Positions 34,818 through 45,964 of a stretch of 64,000 bases of DNA are shown here, in pieces. A program made the position numbers and the translations under genes. The stretch lies in assembly GCA_014529385.2 (NCBI GenBank), contig CM043961.1, positions 11,142,478 through 11,206,477 on the forward strand. The letters are read 5' to 3'. Each line of letters begins with the position of its first letter. The first letter of the stretch is position 1. The stretch is from Adiantum capillus-veneris (taxonomy: Eukaryota > Streptophyta > Polypodiopsida > Polypodiales > Pteridaceae). The notes under the pieces were generated by a model. That model searched no databases, was not told the DNA's origin, and was given only the letters and a program-made list of their open reading frames with translations.

Positions 34818-37800
34818 ATGGCTCAATCTACGGAGAAAGAGATTTTTGGTGCGTTTACATCCGAAGACAAATTGGATGGTACCAACTATTCTCTTTGGTC
34901 TTTTATGGCCAAAAATGTTTTGGTTGGTAAAGGATTGTGGGATTATGTATCTGGAGATGAAGTTCGTCCAGGTAGCATTGCACCTGCCACGCCTGGTCGT
35001 GGTGCAGCTGTTGGTGCAGGACCCTCACAAGTCACTCCAGAGCAAAAGAGATGGGATACTAAAGATGCACAGGCTATGGCTGTGATTGCCTTAACCATAA
35101 AGAGGACAATCACACCACATATCAGATCTTGCAGAACTTCTGAGGATGCTTGGAACACTCTGCAAGCTATGTTTGGAGGAAGAAACGCTGCCAGAATAGA
35201 GTTTTTGAAGAAACAACTTGACAAAATACAGATGGACGAAGGTGACGATATTGTCGAGCATCTTACAAAAATAAGAGATCTTAAAGAGCAATTGCTTAGC
35301 ATTGATGAAGTGATTCCAGAGAAGGACTTGGTTTCCAAAACACTCAATTCACTACCACCATCTTATTTGACTTTTCAGACTTCTTTGACTCTGTCTTTGC
35401 GAGCTAATCCTGACCCTCTTCATTTTGAAGAGTTAGTGGCTTTGCTATTGCAGGAGGATCAATCACGTAAGAACAAGTCTTTACAGGTGGATGGTATGGA
35501 TCATGCTCTTGTTGTACAGAACAAAAACAGGGGTAAAGAGAGTGCTCATCACTCCAAGTCTAGTGCAGGACAATCTTCAGAGAAGTCTAAAGGTGATTCA
35601 GACAAGTCCAAGAAGAAAGGTAAATGTCATTACTGCAAGAAACCTGGTCACTACATTAGTGAGTGTAAAAAGCGAATTGCTAAAGAAAAGAAGAAAGAGT
35701 CAAGTTTGGTTGTTTCAGCTTCTGGTGATTCTTCTACAGCTAAAGAAGAGTCTGCAAACTTTGTGCAGGATTCTTATGCTTTTGTAGTATGTTCAAATTT
35801 TTCTGCTTACAGTGTTGACAAGACACAAATGATTTGGTACTTTGATAGTGGTGCATCCAGGCATATTACTTCAAGGAAGGATTTGTTTTGTTCATTGGAT
35901 GCAGCTCCAGCAGGAAAGAAGGTGACATGTGCAAATAATGCTTCTTATCCAATCAAAGGTGTTGGTAAGATTTTGATTACCATTTCAGATGGTTCAGATT
36001 TATGCTTGCCAGATGTCTTATATGTTCCAGGGATCAAGAAGAATTTGTTGTCTGTATCCTCTCTTGCAAAAAATGGTCTTCGGGTCATTTTTGAGGATGA
36101 CAGATGTGTTGTACGAGATCGAGAGAATGGTTATTCTCTTATCACTACAGGTACGCTGGAAAATGGACTATTTGTGCTAGATCGTTATGAAAAGCAGATT
36201 CAGGTATGTATTGCAGAAACAAAGACTCAGGCCATGCAGGATGCTGAGTTGTGGCATGCTAGATTTGGGCATGTTAGTTATGGCAGTTTGATGACTTTAC
36301 AACGTCATAATATGGTGCATGATTTGTCTTTATTGGAGATGCCACCAAGACATGTATGTGAAGGTTGCGTTCTTGGAAAGATGCACAGATTTGCATTTTC
36401 GCAGGATGGTTCAGTTAGAGCGACACGAAAGTTGCAGCTTGTACACAGTGATGTATGTGGTCCTATGAGGACGCCATCTATAGGAAACAGCCTTTATTTT
36501 GTGACCTTCATTGATGACTTTTCCAGGTTTTGTTGGGTGTATCCACTCAAAGCAAAGTCAGACGTGTTTGCAGTTTTTCAACATTATGTCGCCATGGTTG
36601 AAAATGAAACAGGTTGCAAAGTACAGACTCTTCGTACCGATCGAGGAGGTGAATACATGTCAGGTGCATTTAAGGATTTTTTGGGAAAGAAAGGCATTAA
36701 ACACCAATGCACTATGCCATACACACCACAACAGAATGGTGTTGCAGAAAGGAAGAACAGGTCTTTAATGGAGACAGCTAGATGTATGCTCAAGGCTAAG
36801 AGTTTGCCTCATAAACTATGGATGGAGGCAATTGCTTGTGCAGCACATGTTTTGAACAGGTGTCCTACTCGTGCCTTGAAGACCATTACTGCATATGAAG
36901 CTTGGTATGACAAAAAACCTTCAGTCAGTTATCTTCGTATTTTTGGTTGTCTTGCTTATGCTCACATCCCTCAGCAGTTACGTGGGAAGCTTGATGATAA
37001 GGCAATCAAATGTATATTTGTGGGGTACAGTAGTGGAAGTAAAGGTTATAGACTTTACAATCCTGCTACAAACAAGATTTTTGAAAGTCGTGATGTAATT
37101 TTTGCAGAAACTACTGCTCAACCTATGGTTGCTTTTGATGTACCTCATATGCAGACACATGATGTATTTGAAGGTTTGCTTCCTTCTTTTGTGGAAAATC
37201 AAGATTCACAACAGGTTGATAATCTTGATCAATCTTTTGATCAGCATGTGACACCTCATGATGTAGAGGAAATTGTGCGTGAAGAGCAAGAAGTTCCCAG
37301 GGAAGAAAGAACCTTGCCTAAATGGGTTCAGAAAACTTTGCAGGATAGCAAGCTGGATGCACCGTTGCCACGAAAAACACGTGCTGGTACTACTTTTGGC
37401 AGAGAGCAAGTAGATTTGGCTTGCTTTAGCACTCTTTGTGATGCAGATGAGCCTGATTCATTTGAACAAGCTTTAGAGTATGCTCAGTGGAAAGATGCTA
37501 TGCAGCAAGAAATTGATTCTATTCATAAGAATCATACATGGGATCTAGTGGACTTGCCTACAGGTAAAAAGCCTATTGGTACAAAGTGGGTTTTTAAGGT
37601 AAAAAGGAAACAAGATGGTACTGTTGACAGGTACAAAGCAAGGCTTGTGGCAAAAGGCTATGCGCAACAGAAAGGCATAGATTATGATGAAACCTTTGCT
37701 CCTACTTCTCATGCGTCCACAGTTAGATCACTAGTTGCAATTGCTGCTCATCATGGTTGGAAAGTGCATCAGTTGGATATCAAGACTGCTTTTTTGAATG

Positions 37801-38999
37801 GTGATTTGCAGCAAGAAGTTTATGTAATTCAACCAAGTGGTTTTGTTGTAAAAGGTCAAGAGCAAAAGGTATGTAGATTGCGTAAAGCTTTGTATGGTCT
37901 CAAACAGGCTCCAAGAGCATGGTATGAGAAGATACATACTTATTTGATTGGCCAGGGATTTCAGAATAGTCCAGCAGAAAGTACTTTGTATGTCAAAAAG
38001 AGAGATGGAGTTCTCATTATGCTAACACTTTATGTGGATGATATGCTTCTTACAGGCAATACTGCAGATGAAATTGAAGCGTTTAAAGATGCTTTGAGAA
38101 AAACCTTTGAGATGTCTGATCTTGGTTTGCTACATTATTACTTGGGTATTCAGTTTGTGCAATCAGAGGATGGCATATACATGTTGCAGGCAAAATATTT
38201 GCATAAAATTTTGGACAAGTTTGGTATGCAAAATTGTAAGCCAATCTCTACACCCGTAGAAACTGGATCAAAGTTGAGCATGCATGATGCTGGAGAAACT
38301 TTTGATGTACATACTTATGCAGCAGCGGTTGGTTGCTTGATATATTTGGCAGGCAACACTCGTCCAGACATTCAATTTGGGGTTTCACAAGCAAGCAGAT
38401 TTATGCACAGCCCAGGTATGCATCATTGGCAAGCTGTGAAGCGCATACTTCGTTACCTTTCAGGTACCCCTCATCTTGCCATGTTCTTTCCAAGGGGGGA
38501 TATGTATGGAAAGCACAGTTCTATGCAGCTTCTTGGTTACAGCGATTCAGATTGGGCTGGTGATTTTGACACACGACATTCCACAAGTGGCAATTGTTTT
38601 TTCTTGGGAAATGCATGTATATCTTGGCTAAGCAAGAAGCAACCCACAGTGGCTACATCAACTTGTGAAGCTGAGTACAGGGCAGCTTTCACGGCAACAG
38701 TTGATTGTGTATGGATACGCAGGTTATTGGCAGATCTTTGTGAGTGTCAGCAGGCACCCACTACCATTTTCACTGACAGTCAGAGTGCTATGGCAGTTGC
38801 AAGGAATCCAGTATTTCATGCAAGAACAAAGCACATAGAGGTTCACTACCACTATGTCAGGGAAAGGCTACATGCAGGGGAGATCACACTAACTTACTGT
38901 CCTACACAGGATAACATTGCAGATCTATTTACGAAGGCGTTATCACGAGAAAAGTTTGAAGCTTTCCGAAAAGCTTTGGGCTTACTCTCATACACATGA
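34818..38999 (+). CDS. gag-pol: Copia gag-pol polyprotein, 1393 aa, intact
   Basis: Encodes the complete set of retrotransposition functions in one frame. Gag occupies about residues 1-260 (KLDGTNYSLWSFMAKNVL near the N-terminus, helices to LLLQEDQSRKNK). The zinc knuckle CHYCKKPGHYISEC (2-4-4 spacing) is near 270-283. The protease active site WYFDSGASRHI is near 340-350. The pre-integrase zinc motif (LWHARFGHVSYGSL, CEGCVLGK) spans about 475-520. The integrase core has D in HSDVCGP (about 545), D in RTDRGGEY (about 607) and E in NGVAERKN (about 644). RT runs about 905-1150 with LDIKTAFLNGDL and the catalytic YVDD near 1071. RNase H runs about 1238-1350 (GYSDSDWAGD, STCEAEY, TDSQSAM, ARTKHIEVHYHYVRE). 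No stop or frameshift; all catalytic residues are present. The ATG at 34818 is the first in good position and precedes the gag domain. Confidence 0.97.
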   Translation: MAQSTEKEIFGAFTSEDKLDGTNYSLWSFMAKNVLVGKGLWDYVSGDEVRPGSIAPATPGRGAAVGAGPSQVTPEQKRWDTKDAQAMAVIALTIKRTITPHIRSCRTSEDAWNTLQAMFGGRNAARIEFLKKQLDKIQMDEGDDIVEHLTKIRDLKEQLLSIDEVIPEKDLVSKTLNSLPPSYLTFQTSLTLSLRANPDPLHFEELVALLLQEDQSRKNKSLQVDGMDHALVVQNKNRGKESAHHSKSSAGQSSEKSKGDSDKSKKKGKCHYCKKPGHYISECKKRIAKEKKKESSLVVSASGDSSTAKEESANFVQDSYAFVVCSNFSAYSVDKTQMIWYFDSGASRHITSRKDLFCSLDAAPAGKKVTCANNASYPIKGVGKILITISDGSDLCLPDVLYVPGIKKNLLSVSSLAKNGLRVIFEDDRCVVRDRENGYSLITTGTLENGLFVLDRYEKQIQVCIAETKTQAMQDAELWHARFGHVSYGSLMTLQRHNMVHDLSLLEMPPRHVCEGCVLGKMHRFAFSQDGSVRATRKLQLVHSDVCGPMRTPSIGNSLYFVTFIDDFSRFCWVYPLKAKSDVFAVFQHYVAMVENETGCKVQTLRTDRGGEYMSGAFKDFLGKKGIKHQCTMPYTPQQNGVAERKNRSLMETARCMLKAKSLPHKLWMEAIACAAHVLNRCPTRALKTITAYEAWYDKKPSVSYLRIFGCLAYAHIPQQLRGKLDDKAIKCIFVGYSSGSKGYRLYNPATNKIFESRDVIFAETTAQPMVAFDVPHMQTHDVFEGLLPSFVENQDSQQVDNLDQSFDQHVTPHDVEEIVREEQEVPREERTLPKWVQKTLQDSKLDAPLPRKTRAGTTFGREQVDLACFSTLCDADEPDSFEQALEYAQWKDAMQQEIDSIHKNHTWDLVDLPTGKKPIGTKWVFKVKRKQDGTVDRYKARLVAKGYAQQKGIDYDETFAPTSHASTVRSLVAIAAHHGWKVHQLDIKTAFLNGDLQQEVYVIQPSGFVVKGQEQKVCRLRKALYGLKQAPRAWYEKIHTYLIGQGFQNSPAESTLYVKKRDGVLIMLTLYVDDMLLTGNTADEIEAFKDALRKTFEMSDLGLLHYYLGIQFVQSEDGIYMLQAKYLHKILDKFGMQNCKPISTPVETGSKLSMHDAGETFDVHTYAAAVGCLIYLAGNTRPDIQFGVSQASRFMHSPGMHHWQAVKRILRYLSGTPHLAMFFPRGDMYGKHSSMQLLGYSDSDWAGDFDTRHSTSGNCFFLGNACISWLSKKQPTVATSTCEAEYRAAFTATVDCVWIRRLLADLCECQQAPTTIFTDSQSAMAVARNPVFHARTKHIEVHYHYVRERLHAGEITLTYCPTQDNIADLFTKALSREKFEAFRKALGLLSYT

Positions 39000-39036
39000 T
39001 GATCTGCTACCTTGTACGGATTCACACTATCACTAC

Positions 39037-39046
39037 AGGGGGGATT
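39037..39046 (+). other. Copia polypurine tract
   Basis: AGGGGGGATT directly before the 3' LTR; serves as plus-strand primer in the family. Confidence 0.9.
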
Positions 39047-39326
39047 TGTAGACATGTAGTAGTGTTAGTGTGTATACGCGCTTCACCAGGGGCACTTTTC
39101 TCCCACTGGGTTTTTCCCCCTGGACATCTGGTGTGAAAGGACACCTTATCTCTTAGGGTTTCATATAAGCTTTGTAGCTCTGAGTTTGTACACACAATTA
39201 TTATTCCAATAGAGAGAGAGAGACTACAGAGATCTCGTACACAAGCTCTGTGTCTTCTCCTTCTCCATCTTCTTCCTACTCTGAGTTGCTGTCTTCCTTC
39301 TGTTTCCTGTTTCATCATCTTCAACA
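39047..39326 (+). repeat. Copia 3' LTR (280 bp)
   Basis: Identical to 34139-34418; followed by GTTCT (39327-39331). Confidence 0.97.
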
Positions 39327-39350
39327 GTTCTCTCTCATTTTGTTTTCTAC

Positions 39351-40737
39351 TCATTTTCTCCTATAGCGTTCCTGGAATCTAGGGTGCTGATTGGCAAAAT
39401 CATAAAACTTGATAGTCGCTGTTTTCTCCCCACGCTCGCTTGAGCTGTCTGAACACTCGTTATCTGCATCGTCGTTTACTTCCAGATGCTCAGAGGAGTC
39501 ATAAAACTCTTCTTGTTGTGGTGGTTCTAAAATATCATCTCCTCCTCGTATAATGCTTACCATGTAATAGGGTAGCACATCACAGCCATCCTTATCGCAA
39601 AATTTTGTCGTTGGGCTACCTGTAATGGTACAAACATCCAATGTTGCTAATATGTGTTCCCATTCCAGAGGTTCCAAGGCATCTTCAAGAAAAGGTTCCG
39701 GAATATAATCCTTGTCCTCAATCGCTCTTTCTAAGACGCATTCCTCTCTTTTTAAGCTCCCACAATGTGAAGCTCCGCACATCCATAGCTCTTTTTATTG
39801 CCCTAACCATGCTGGGAGTTTTGACCCTCCCAATGTAGCTGAATCAAACTCTTCTACTAGTGTCTGGTTCACATTCTTGTAACTATGGTCTTTCAAGTGA
39901 ATTTTGGTTGTAGTCTCGCCATGTCTGAGGTATATATGGTCGTAACCCCAATCCTTGACCATCTTTAATTGTCGCATGAATGGTCTTCCCAAGATGATCT
40001 CGTAATTGTTCTTTTTGTTGAAATCGACTATTGCAAATGTATGCTCATACTCGATTCCGCACGAGGTGACAATTACTTTTTCTAAGAGTCCTAGAGGCTT
40101 TTCCATGAACCCATCTGCCAATTGCAATTTCATTCTGGTAGCTCTCAGAGCCGGTTTTTTCCATTTTTTCCAGATTTCTTTGGTGGCAATAGCGACTCCT
40201 GCTCCACTGTCAAGAATAGCTTTGGAAACTACTCCTTGGAATTCTACTGGTAGCGTGGTGTTTCCATCTTCTCCCTCGCAATATTCTCCAACCTTGTTTA
40301 AAGGTACTGGCCTAGTGTTTAGTTGAGGCTTGTCCAATTCTCTGATCCCTTCTTGAAGCTTCGAGGTGGGGTCTTTTACTCCAACATTTTCCTACGGTGG
40401 TCCACATGTTTGGTCGTAATCTCAGGAGTTCGGCTAATGTGATTGTGCATGCCACAGGGGTGGACAGCAACTCAATCAACCCTTGTGAATCCATCACTCT
40501 GTTAGAAGAAAGTCTTTAAGATGGGATTACTCTCACCTCAGACTTGGCTTCATACTCTCCTAGGTAAGAGGGTAGAGTTCTTAGCGAGTTTGGTTGGCTG
40601 TGCCCCGAACTAATTGATCCATGGTCTCCCCCTTGTGAATGCATATCAAAGTTCATTTGTGATCTTGCCTCAAATTCTTCAATAGGAGGTAAGATCTCAT
40701 TTTTCTCTTTTCTCGTGCTGTTCACGTGGTAACTCAC
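39351..40737 (-). pseudogene. Gypsy gag C-terminus and aspartic protease
   Basis: Three minus-strand frames (40516-40737, 39795-40337, 39351-39782) cover one protein region with a short break. NSLRTLPSYLGEYEAKSEVR leads into NKVGEYCEGEDGNTTLPVEF, then the active-site turn KAILDSGAGVAIATKEI (D-S-G-A), then MKLQLADGFMEKPLGLLEKV, SCGIEYEHTFAIVDF and EIILGRPFM, the C-terminal flap and strand pattern of retropepsins. The tail (LERAIEDKDYIPEPF, EWEHILATLDVC) is shared with the copies at 20.3 kb and 55.2 kb. It cleaves the polyprotein in the family. The copia element is inserted just beyond its left end. Confidence 0.8.
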
Positions 40738-41579
40738 CCTGTTAGCTTCGTTGGCATCACGGATTTTCTTTCACAGGTCATCTAGACCGTTACAATCCTT
40801 ACCCATTTCTACCAATGTTTTAGGTTGGAACCCATCACTTGTCTCATCTGTTGTATTTGGCACTATGATAGGCTCTCTCCTAAACTCAGAGGCATTCGTG
40901 AGTCTTTCCTTCGTTTCTACTTGTTTCTCTAAAGTTGGTTTGATAGGGGTTGGAGTTGGTACTTCATGCCAACTTGCAGGTTTACCAAGCGGGTTTTCTA
41001 TCAAGGATTGATCTATTTCAATCATCTTTCTACACATTTTCAACCTCTGTTTTTCTATTTCAGCATATGGATAAGTCATCCATCTTTGCTCTTGGGTTTG
41101 GTTGTTCTTGAGTCTGGCTTCATAAGCTTTTAAAAGTGCATCTAACTACTCATTTACCTTTTCTGCCAACACTGATTCTCCTGATCCTGCACTTTTGGGT
41201 TCTTCTATTTCCTTGGGTGCTATGATTGCCGCAGTGTGTGGGCTTAGACTAGCTAGATCCTCTAACCGCTCTAATCTATCCTTTGTGTGTTTTAACTCCT
41301 CGAATAGAGCCGTTTGCTCTCGTTCTCTCTTGGCTTTCATACGCGCCTTTCTAGCTTTCCAAGTGCTTCTATGACTCTTCGCTTCTGAACTTGGGGCATC
41401 GGTTTTTGGCTCTTCAATTATGGGTTTGTTCATCATTCTTTGAGCTTGGGCTCGTGTTACTGCCTGAATAGGTATTATTGTCTCGTTTTCTGATCCTCCA
41501 CTGGAAGGCACTACTTCCAGCATGTTCAAGGTAGTTTTTGCTCCTTTGCTCGGGTTCTTAGGGCAATCAGGAATCAAAT
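40738..41579 (-). pseudogene. Gypsy gag-protease linker with coiled coil
   Basis: Frames 40771-41079 and 41146-41577 on the minus strand are rich in Glu, Lys and Arg (KARKARMKAKREREQTALFE, LKHTKDRLERLEDLASL), predicting a short coiled coil, with Pro/Thr-rich stretches. Stops lie near 40773 and 41146. It connects the zinc knuckles with the protease. Confidence 0.5.
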
Positions 41580-43204
41580 GAGTAACTCCACACTCGGTGC
41601 ATTATGGGTTGACTCTAATGATTTCATCATGAGGACAGTCTCTTAGCCAATGGTCTCCACCACACTTGTAGCAGGGTCCCTTAGGCTGTTGAGGTGCTCC
41701 TTGAGCTCCTCTTTGTTGGTATGCATGTCTCTACCCTCCCATGCCTCCGTTGGCTATGAACAACAATGTTCGTTCATCCAAGCTATATCTTCCTTCTCCT
41801 GCTGCTTGTGCAGCTGTTGGTGGTCCTGCACTTCCTATCATGCTCCATGGTTCTGGCGTTGAGGGTTCTTCCGGTGGATAATAGACAGGATTTGCAGCAT
41901 ATCCATTGGGATCTTCGTAATATGCATGCATAGGAACCAAAGCCTTCTCTTTTGGTTCAGTTACTGTTGGTGTGTATCTTATGCCGAGTGGTCTTAATCC
42001 TGGTAGGGGTGGTTGTTGCCCCAACACTGGTTGTGGTCTTTCTACACCTACAAGCCCTGGTAGGTTGCATGCTTGATACCTAGGGATCGGTGGAAGTTGA
42101 GGAGATGCTACTTGAGCTTTGGGAGCGTAAGGTCGTTCTCTCACATACCCCTTGTTATAATAACATTCCTCCGTCCCATGGTTTGTCCATTTTTGTTCAA
42201 TAGCACACCACTTTGGCTGTTTAGCCTGAGGTTTGGCATACAAGTTAATCTTTTTTAGCACTTCCTCTACAAGCTACTCCTCGTTTACAGCTACTTCTCC
42301 ATTCGATGCTGTCTTAGCGGACTTGCTTCCACTTTGTTGTGAGGATGAATCGTCATCAAGATCCTTAAATTCACCCTCTTTGTATACCGTACAATTGTCC
42401 ACAAGGTAAAGAGACTCCTTAGTTAACTCATTTAACGTCGTTCTCCTCTTCATATGTAAGTCCTTCTAGAGATCTGCATTCCTTAGTCCTTGAATAAATA
42501 TAAGCATAAGTCTGGACTAAGTTGGCAGTTCTTCCACAGGGTAGAACTTAACATATCTTTTTAGTCTTAGGGCTGCCTTTTGCACAGATTCCCCGTCTTT
42601 CTGTTTGAATTTATGGATTTGTGAGACTGTATTATGAGTTGTCCCCCTTTGTGATAATTCTTCAATATAACTCGTCAAACACTTCCTCCATAGACTCAAA
42701 GTCTCTACGCTCCACAGAGTCAAACCAAGTAGCAGCATCCTCCTCTAGGGTTAGTCCAAACCCTGCAAATTGGATAGGGAAGTCTAACACCTCTTCAGCT
42801 CTAATTACACGCACAAAGGCTGCTACATGATCTCGAGGATCTTAGTTTCCTGTGTATTTCTTGTTTACCCATTTTTGCACTTAAGAAGGTCTAATTCTAC
42901 GATGGTCGAAAAATCTCATCATTGGATCTCCTCGTCCTAATCGATATACCTCCTCTGGCCTTCTGTAGTGGGTGGGTTCCTCTCCCAGTGGTGCTCTTAA
43001 GCCATAATTTCTAACAGTTCTTGCAAGATATGGTTCATCTCTTCGAACTCGCTCTATGGGTGGTCTTCCAGGCTCTATTGACCTTGAGTTTTTGGCTTAC
43101 TCTCTCCATGGTACTGTGAATAGAGTGGTGGTTCTTGTAAATCCCTTAGTCCTCGTGCGGCTTGATAACCATCTCGGTTTCGGGGCTTTTTCTAATGTTG
43201 CACT
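41580..43204 (-). pseudogene. Gypsy gag core and zinc knuckles
   Basis: Reading right to left: a retrotransposon gag (capsid-like) domain broken by frameshifts between about 42900 and 42500 (FPIQFAGFGLTL, TWFDSVERRDFESMEEVF, VQKAALRLKRYVKFYP). Then comes a Pro/Tyr-rich linker (41731-42261) with the motif CAIEQKWTNHGTEECYY, itself knuckle-like (CX7HX4C). Two knuckles CYKCGGDHWLRDC and CTECGVTHLIPDC follow near 41590-41690, both with an unusual 2-3-4 spacing. These bind element RNA during packaging in the family. Confidence 0.7.
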
Positions 43205-44182
43205 CTATCGAATCCATGCCTGCAATGATGGCTCAATTGTTGGTTGGTTCTGGTTGTTGAACATTTGCAGTCGGGTAGAATGTGAGGTCGCGTCATACGC
43301 TTCTGAAAATGGATTTGTCGATTTGCTAGGGGTGTAGGTGGCTCTTCGCACTTCTTCGGGGGCATATGTTGATGCTTTTGGAACTGTTGCCTTTTCTACC
43401 TCCTCTGGAAGAATACGTTTGTATTCTCGCCCATACGTATCAACAAAAATGATATCCTTTCCCATAGCCATTTCATAAGAGAATAAGTAAAGAACTTTGT
43501 CTTTGCTTAATTCGTTTGGGTAGGGTTCTTTGCAATGGAAGTAAGAGACTATTCCCTCACTCTCATGCTTGTAAATCCCCACATTCTCATTATAGGTTGA
43601 GACCCTGGTTGTTTTCTTATCATACATAAAAAGCGCTCCAGGTCGATCGATGTTTGGAGGCGGTTCTTGAGTTTCTGAAACCATTTTTCCTTTTGCCACG
43701 TTATCTCCATATCTATTGTAATCCTCAGGGTTACTAACTATCAGATAGTGGTTCCCCTTTTCTTCTCGAAATCTATCTCCATCATCATAGACTCGAATTA
43801 TCTCCAGTCTCTGAGCCGATCTTTCCTTAATACAAATACACTTGCGTCCTCGATAGTCAGAATAAACTAGGATTCCCCTCGAGTTTGTTCCTTCTAAGAA
43901 GATCATAGTGAATTTGGGATCGTTCAAAGGGTTTAGGGAGGAGCTCCCTCCTGGCATTGGTCCTTCATAGGAGAAACCTCCTGGCTGTTGACTACCCATG
44001 ATGAAGAAGGACTTATCGAATGAAGTGTCCGTATCACTACCCTCCTCAATAATCGGTGCTAATGGATCTAGCCTTACCTGAGTTACACTCTCTTCCATGG
44101 ACACTAAGCTATCATGGTCACCTAACACCTTTAGGTCTCTAAAAATGTATCTTCCTGATCTTAAATTCATCAAACTTAGCAA
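43205..44182 (-). CDS. N-terminal open frame of the gypsy element, 325 codons
   Basis: The longest uninterrupted frame of the gypsy element. It starts MLSLMNLRSGRYIFRDLKVL, has an acidic stretch (IIEEGSDTDTSFDKSF), a Gly/Ser/Pro-rich segment, then a globular-looking part (TMIFLEGTNSRGILVYSDYR, RLEIIRVYDDGDRFREEKG, KDIIFVDTYGREYKRILPEE). I recognise no domain. Position directly upstream of the capsid-like domain suggests the N-terminal region of gag; a stop at 43205 separates them. Expression in the present copy is unlikely because the rest of the element is broken. Confidence 0.5.
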   Translation of the reverse strand: MLSLMNLRSGRYIFRDLKVLGDHDSLVSMEESVTQVRLDPLAPIIEEGSDTDTSFDKSFFIMGSQQPGGFSYEGPMPGGSSSLNPLNDPKFTMIFLEGTNSRGILVYSDYRGRKCICIKERSAQRLEIIRVYDDGDRFREEKGNHYLIVSNPEDYNRYGDNVAKGKMVSETQEPPPNIDRPGALFMYDKKTTRVSTYNENVGIYKHESEGIVSYFHCKEPYPNELSKDKVLYLFSYEMAMGKDIIFVDTYGREYKRILPEEVEKATVPKASTYAPEEVRRATYTPSKSTNPFSEAYDATSHSTRLQMFNNQNQPTIEPSLQAWIR

Positions 44183-45964
44183 TGCAACTTACACAAATCC
44201 AACCACTCACCTGGCAAAGGATCAGTTTCCGCACAACTTCTTGCTTTGCTGCTGAACATTCCTGTACACAAGCGTTTAATTTCGGCAATCGAATCAAAGC
44301 ATTTAACCGCTATAGGTGATTTTAGTAATGATTGGTATAATTGGAGAGTTAACCTCAACCACTACTATATTTATACACTTCTGATGCTCTGGATTAGGTT
44401 TACTAATCTGGAACTGTACTTCCCCCAGATGTTGGTCAATTTACATGAAAAGTCTTGATTCCGTCTTTTGCTCCGTCAAAAGGTCAAACAAGGTCCAAAT
44501 TCACTTCTGAAAGAAGTTCTGGAACCCTCAAGTCAAATGGAACATCACTGTGTGTCCTCAGTCAAATTTTCTCTTTCCTAAGCCCCAGTAGACATCCTAC
44601 GCGTAGGATGTCTCCTGCTCTGTTTGCCTGGTTTTTGCACTATAGGTCCCCCTTGATGTGTTAAGTCCACAACTGTTTTTAATTTTTGATTTGGACACCT
44701 ATAAGGTGGTATATTGGTCAGAAATCTGTTCCAGCAGCCTGCTGTTGGTCTGACCAGTCAAATCAACTCCAATTTGGACCAAAATTGACTAGGAGGCTTG
44801 TCTTAGGCTATACAACACCCTGCTATGCCTACAGTTAGTTTCTGGCTTCAATTTCATGAATTAGTCATTCTACGCGTAGCATGTCTAATTACTCAGAATG
44901 GCTTCAAATTCATAGCGCAGACTCCTCTCAAGGTGTTGTCACTTTGGTATGCTCAAAGCTGGAATTGGAGTGCCAGATCACCCAAAACACATCCTACACA
45001 TAGGATGTCTTTTTGGCTTGTTTGACCCCAGACTTCATCCACAGCTTCCCCTTGATGTCAATAACTCAACGCTATGCTTAGATTTTGGTTTGGATTTCAA
45101 AAGACCCCAATTTTAGCTGTTCTAGCCCTTTTCAGTCAAAGATGCTAAAGTCTGCTTTAGAACTTAATTTTCTTGCCCAATTGAGATGAAACCTTTCTCA
45201 GTCACTCAATAGATCATGCAGATCATGCCCATGCATCCATCCTATGGTTTTGGTCTTAAAATAATGCATTGGCACAATTTGGGCAGGATGTCTGGCAATT
45301 TCTGTCTAACTGACCTTATCCTGTCAAGATATGGTCAAATTTCCACTTTCCAGGTGAAAATAGGGTAAAACCTACCTTCTGAACACACTAGTCAACGCAA
45401 AATTCCAAAATTCCCACCAGATTAGCCTGTAGACATCCTACGCGTAGGATGTCTCCTGGCTTAAAATGTGATTTTTGCCTGACAAAAATGCTCCTAATGC
45501 TCTGCAGCTCTATCAAAAACACTCACAGCAACTTTTGAACTTCACTTCAGCTTTCAAACACTCTTTTGCGCCTTTTACAACCTTATGATGAACCTAACAC
45601 CAAGTATAACATGCATGAAGTGCTCTAGATCATAAATCATGATGTCCTACTTACTCTACTCCTACTCATCATGTGAAATGGTGATAATGATGTTTTGGTT
45701 GCTTCCTGGCCTCTCCGGACTCTCAAGCTCTCTTTTCACCGCTTCTACCACTCAAACTCCTAATCATCAACTCAACTAAGTCCTAAAACTATCTAAGTCT
45801 ACCTAAGTCGAAGGATCTAGGCCAGACACTCGCTCCCTAGACTCCCTCTAAGACCTAGAGAGTCCTCCACCCTCTGATCCTATCTAAATGTAAAACGAGA
45901 CTCTGGCAAGCAAGAAAATCCCTATCCTCAAGGACTAGTCTCGGTCACCTACCTAGGGTTTTCA
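44183..45964 (-). other. Long leader of the gypsy element
   Basis: About 1.8 kb between primer site and the first gag frame. It holds the second cluster of conserved palindromes (44590-45454). Open frames here are short and without content. Confidence 0.6.
44590..45454. repeat. Palindrome cluster in the gypsy leader
   Basis: The same 24-bp palindrome as at 26.9-27.5 kb lies at 44590-44613 and 45431-45454 without mismatch, with degenerate versions at 44863-44886 (about 3 changes) and 44987-45010. Flanking units are related (CCTTGATGT, then AACTC/GTCCACAAC, then GATTTTGGTTTGGA) but diverged. A half palindrome (ACGTAGGATGTCT) lies in the LTR at 46333-46345. Confidence 0.85.

Larger units (their letters stand above)
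34139..39326 (+). mobile_element. Complete, apparently intact Ty1/copia retrotransposon (5188 bp)
   Basis: Two 280-bp LTRs identical by eye, perfect 5-bp target duplication, exact initiator-Met primer site, polypurine tract, and one uninterrupted 1393-codon gag-pol frame. Identical LTRs mean insertion was recent, since LTRs are copied from one template at integration. Inserted in the opposite orientation within gypsy pol, between protease and RT. Confidence 0.97.

Noticed and set aside
34943..38600. Minus-strand and alternative plus-strand open frames within the copia element
   Set aside because: They are shadows of the 1393-codon polyprotein.
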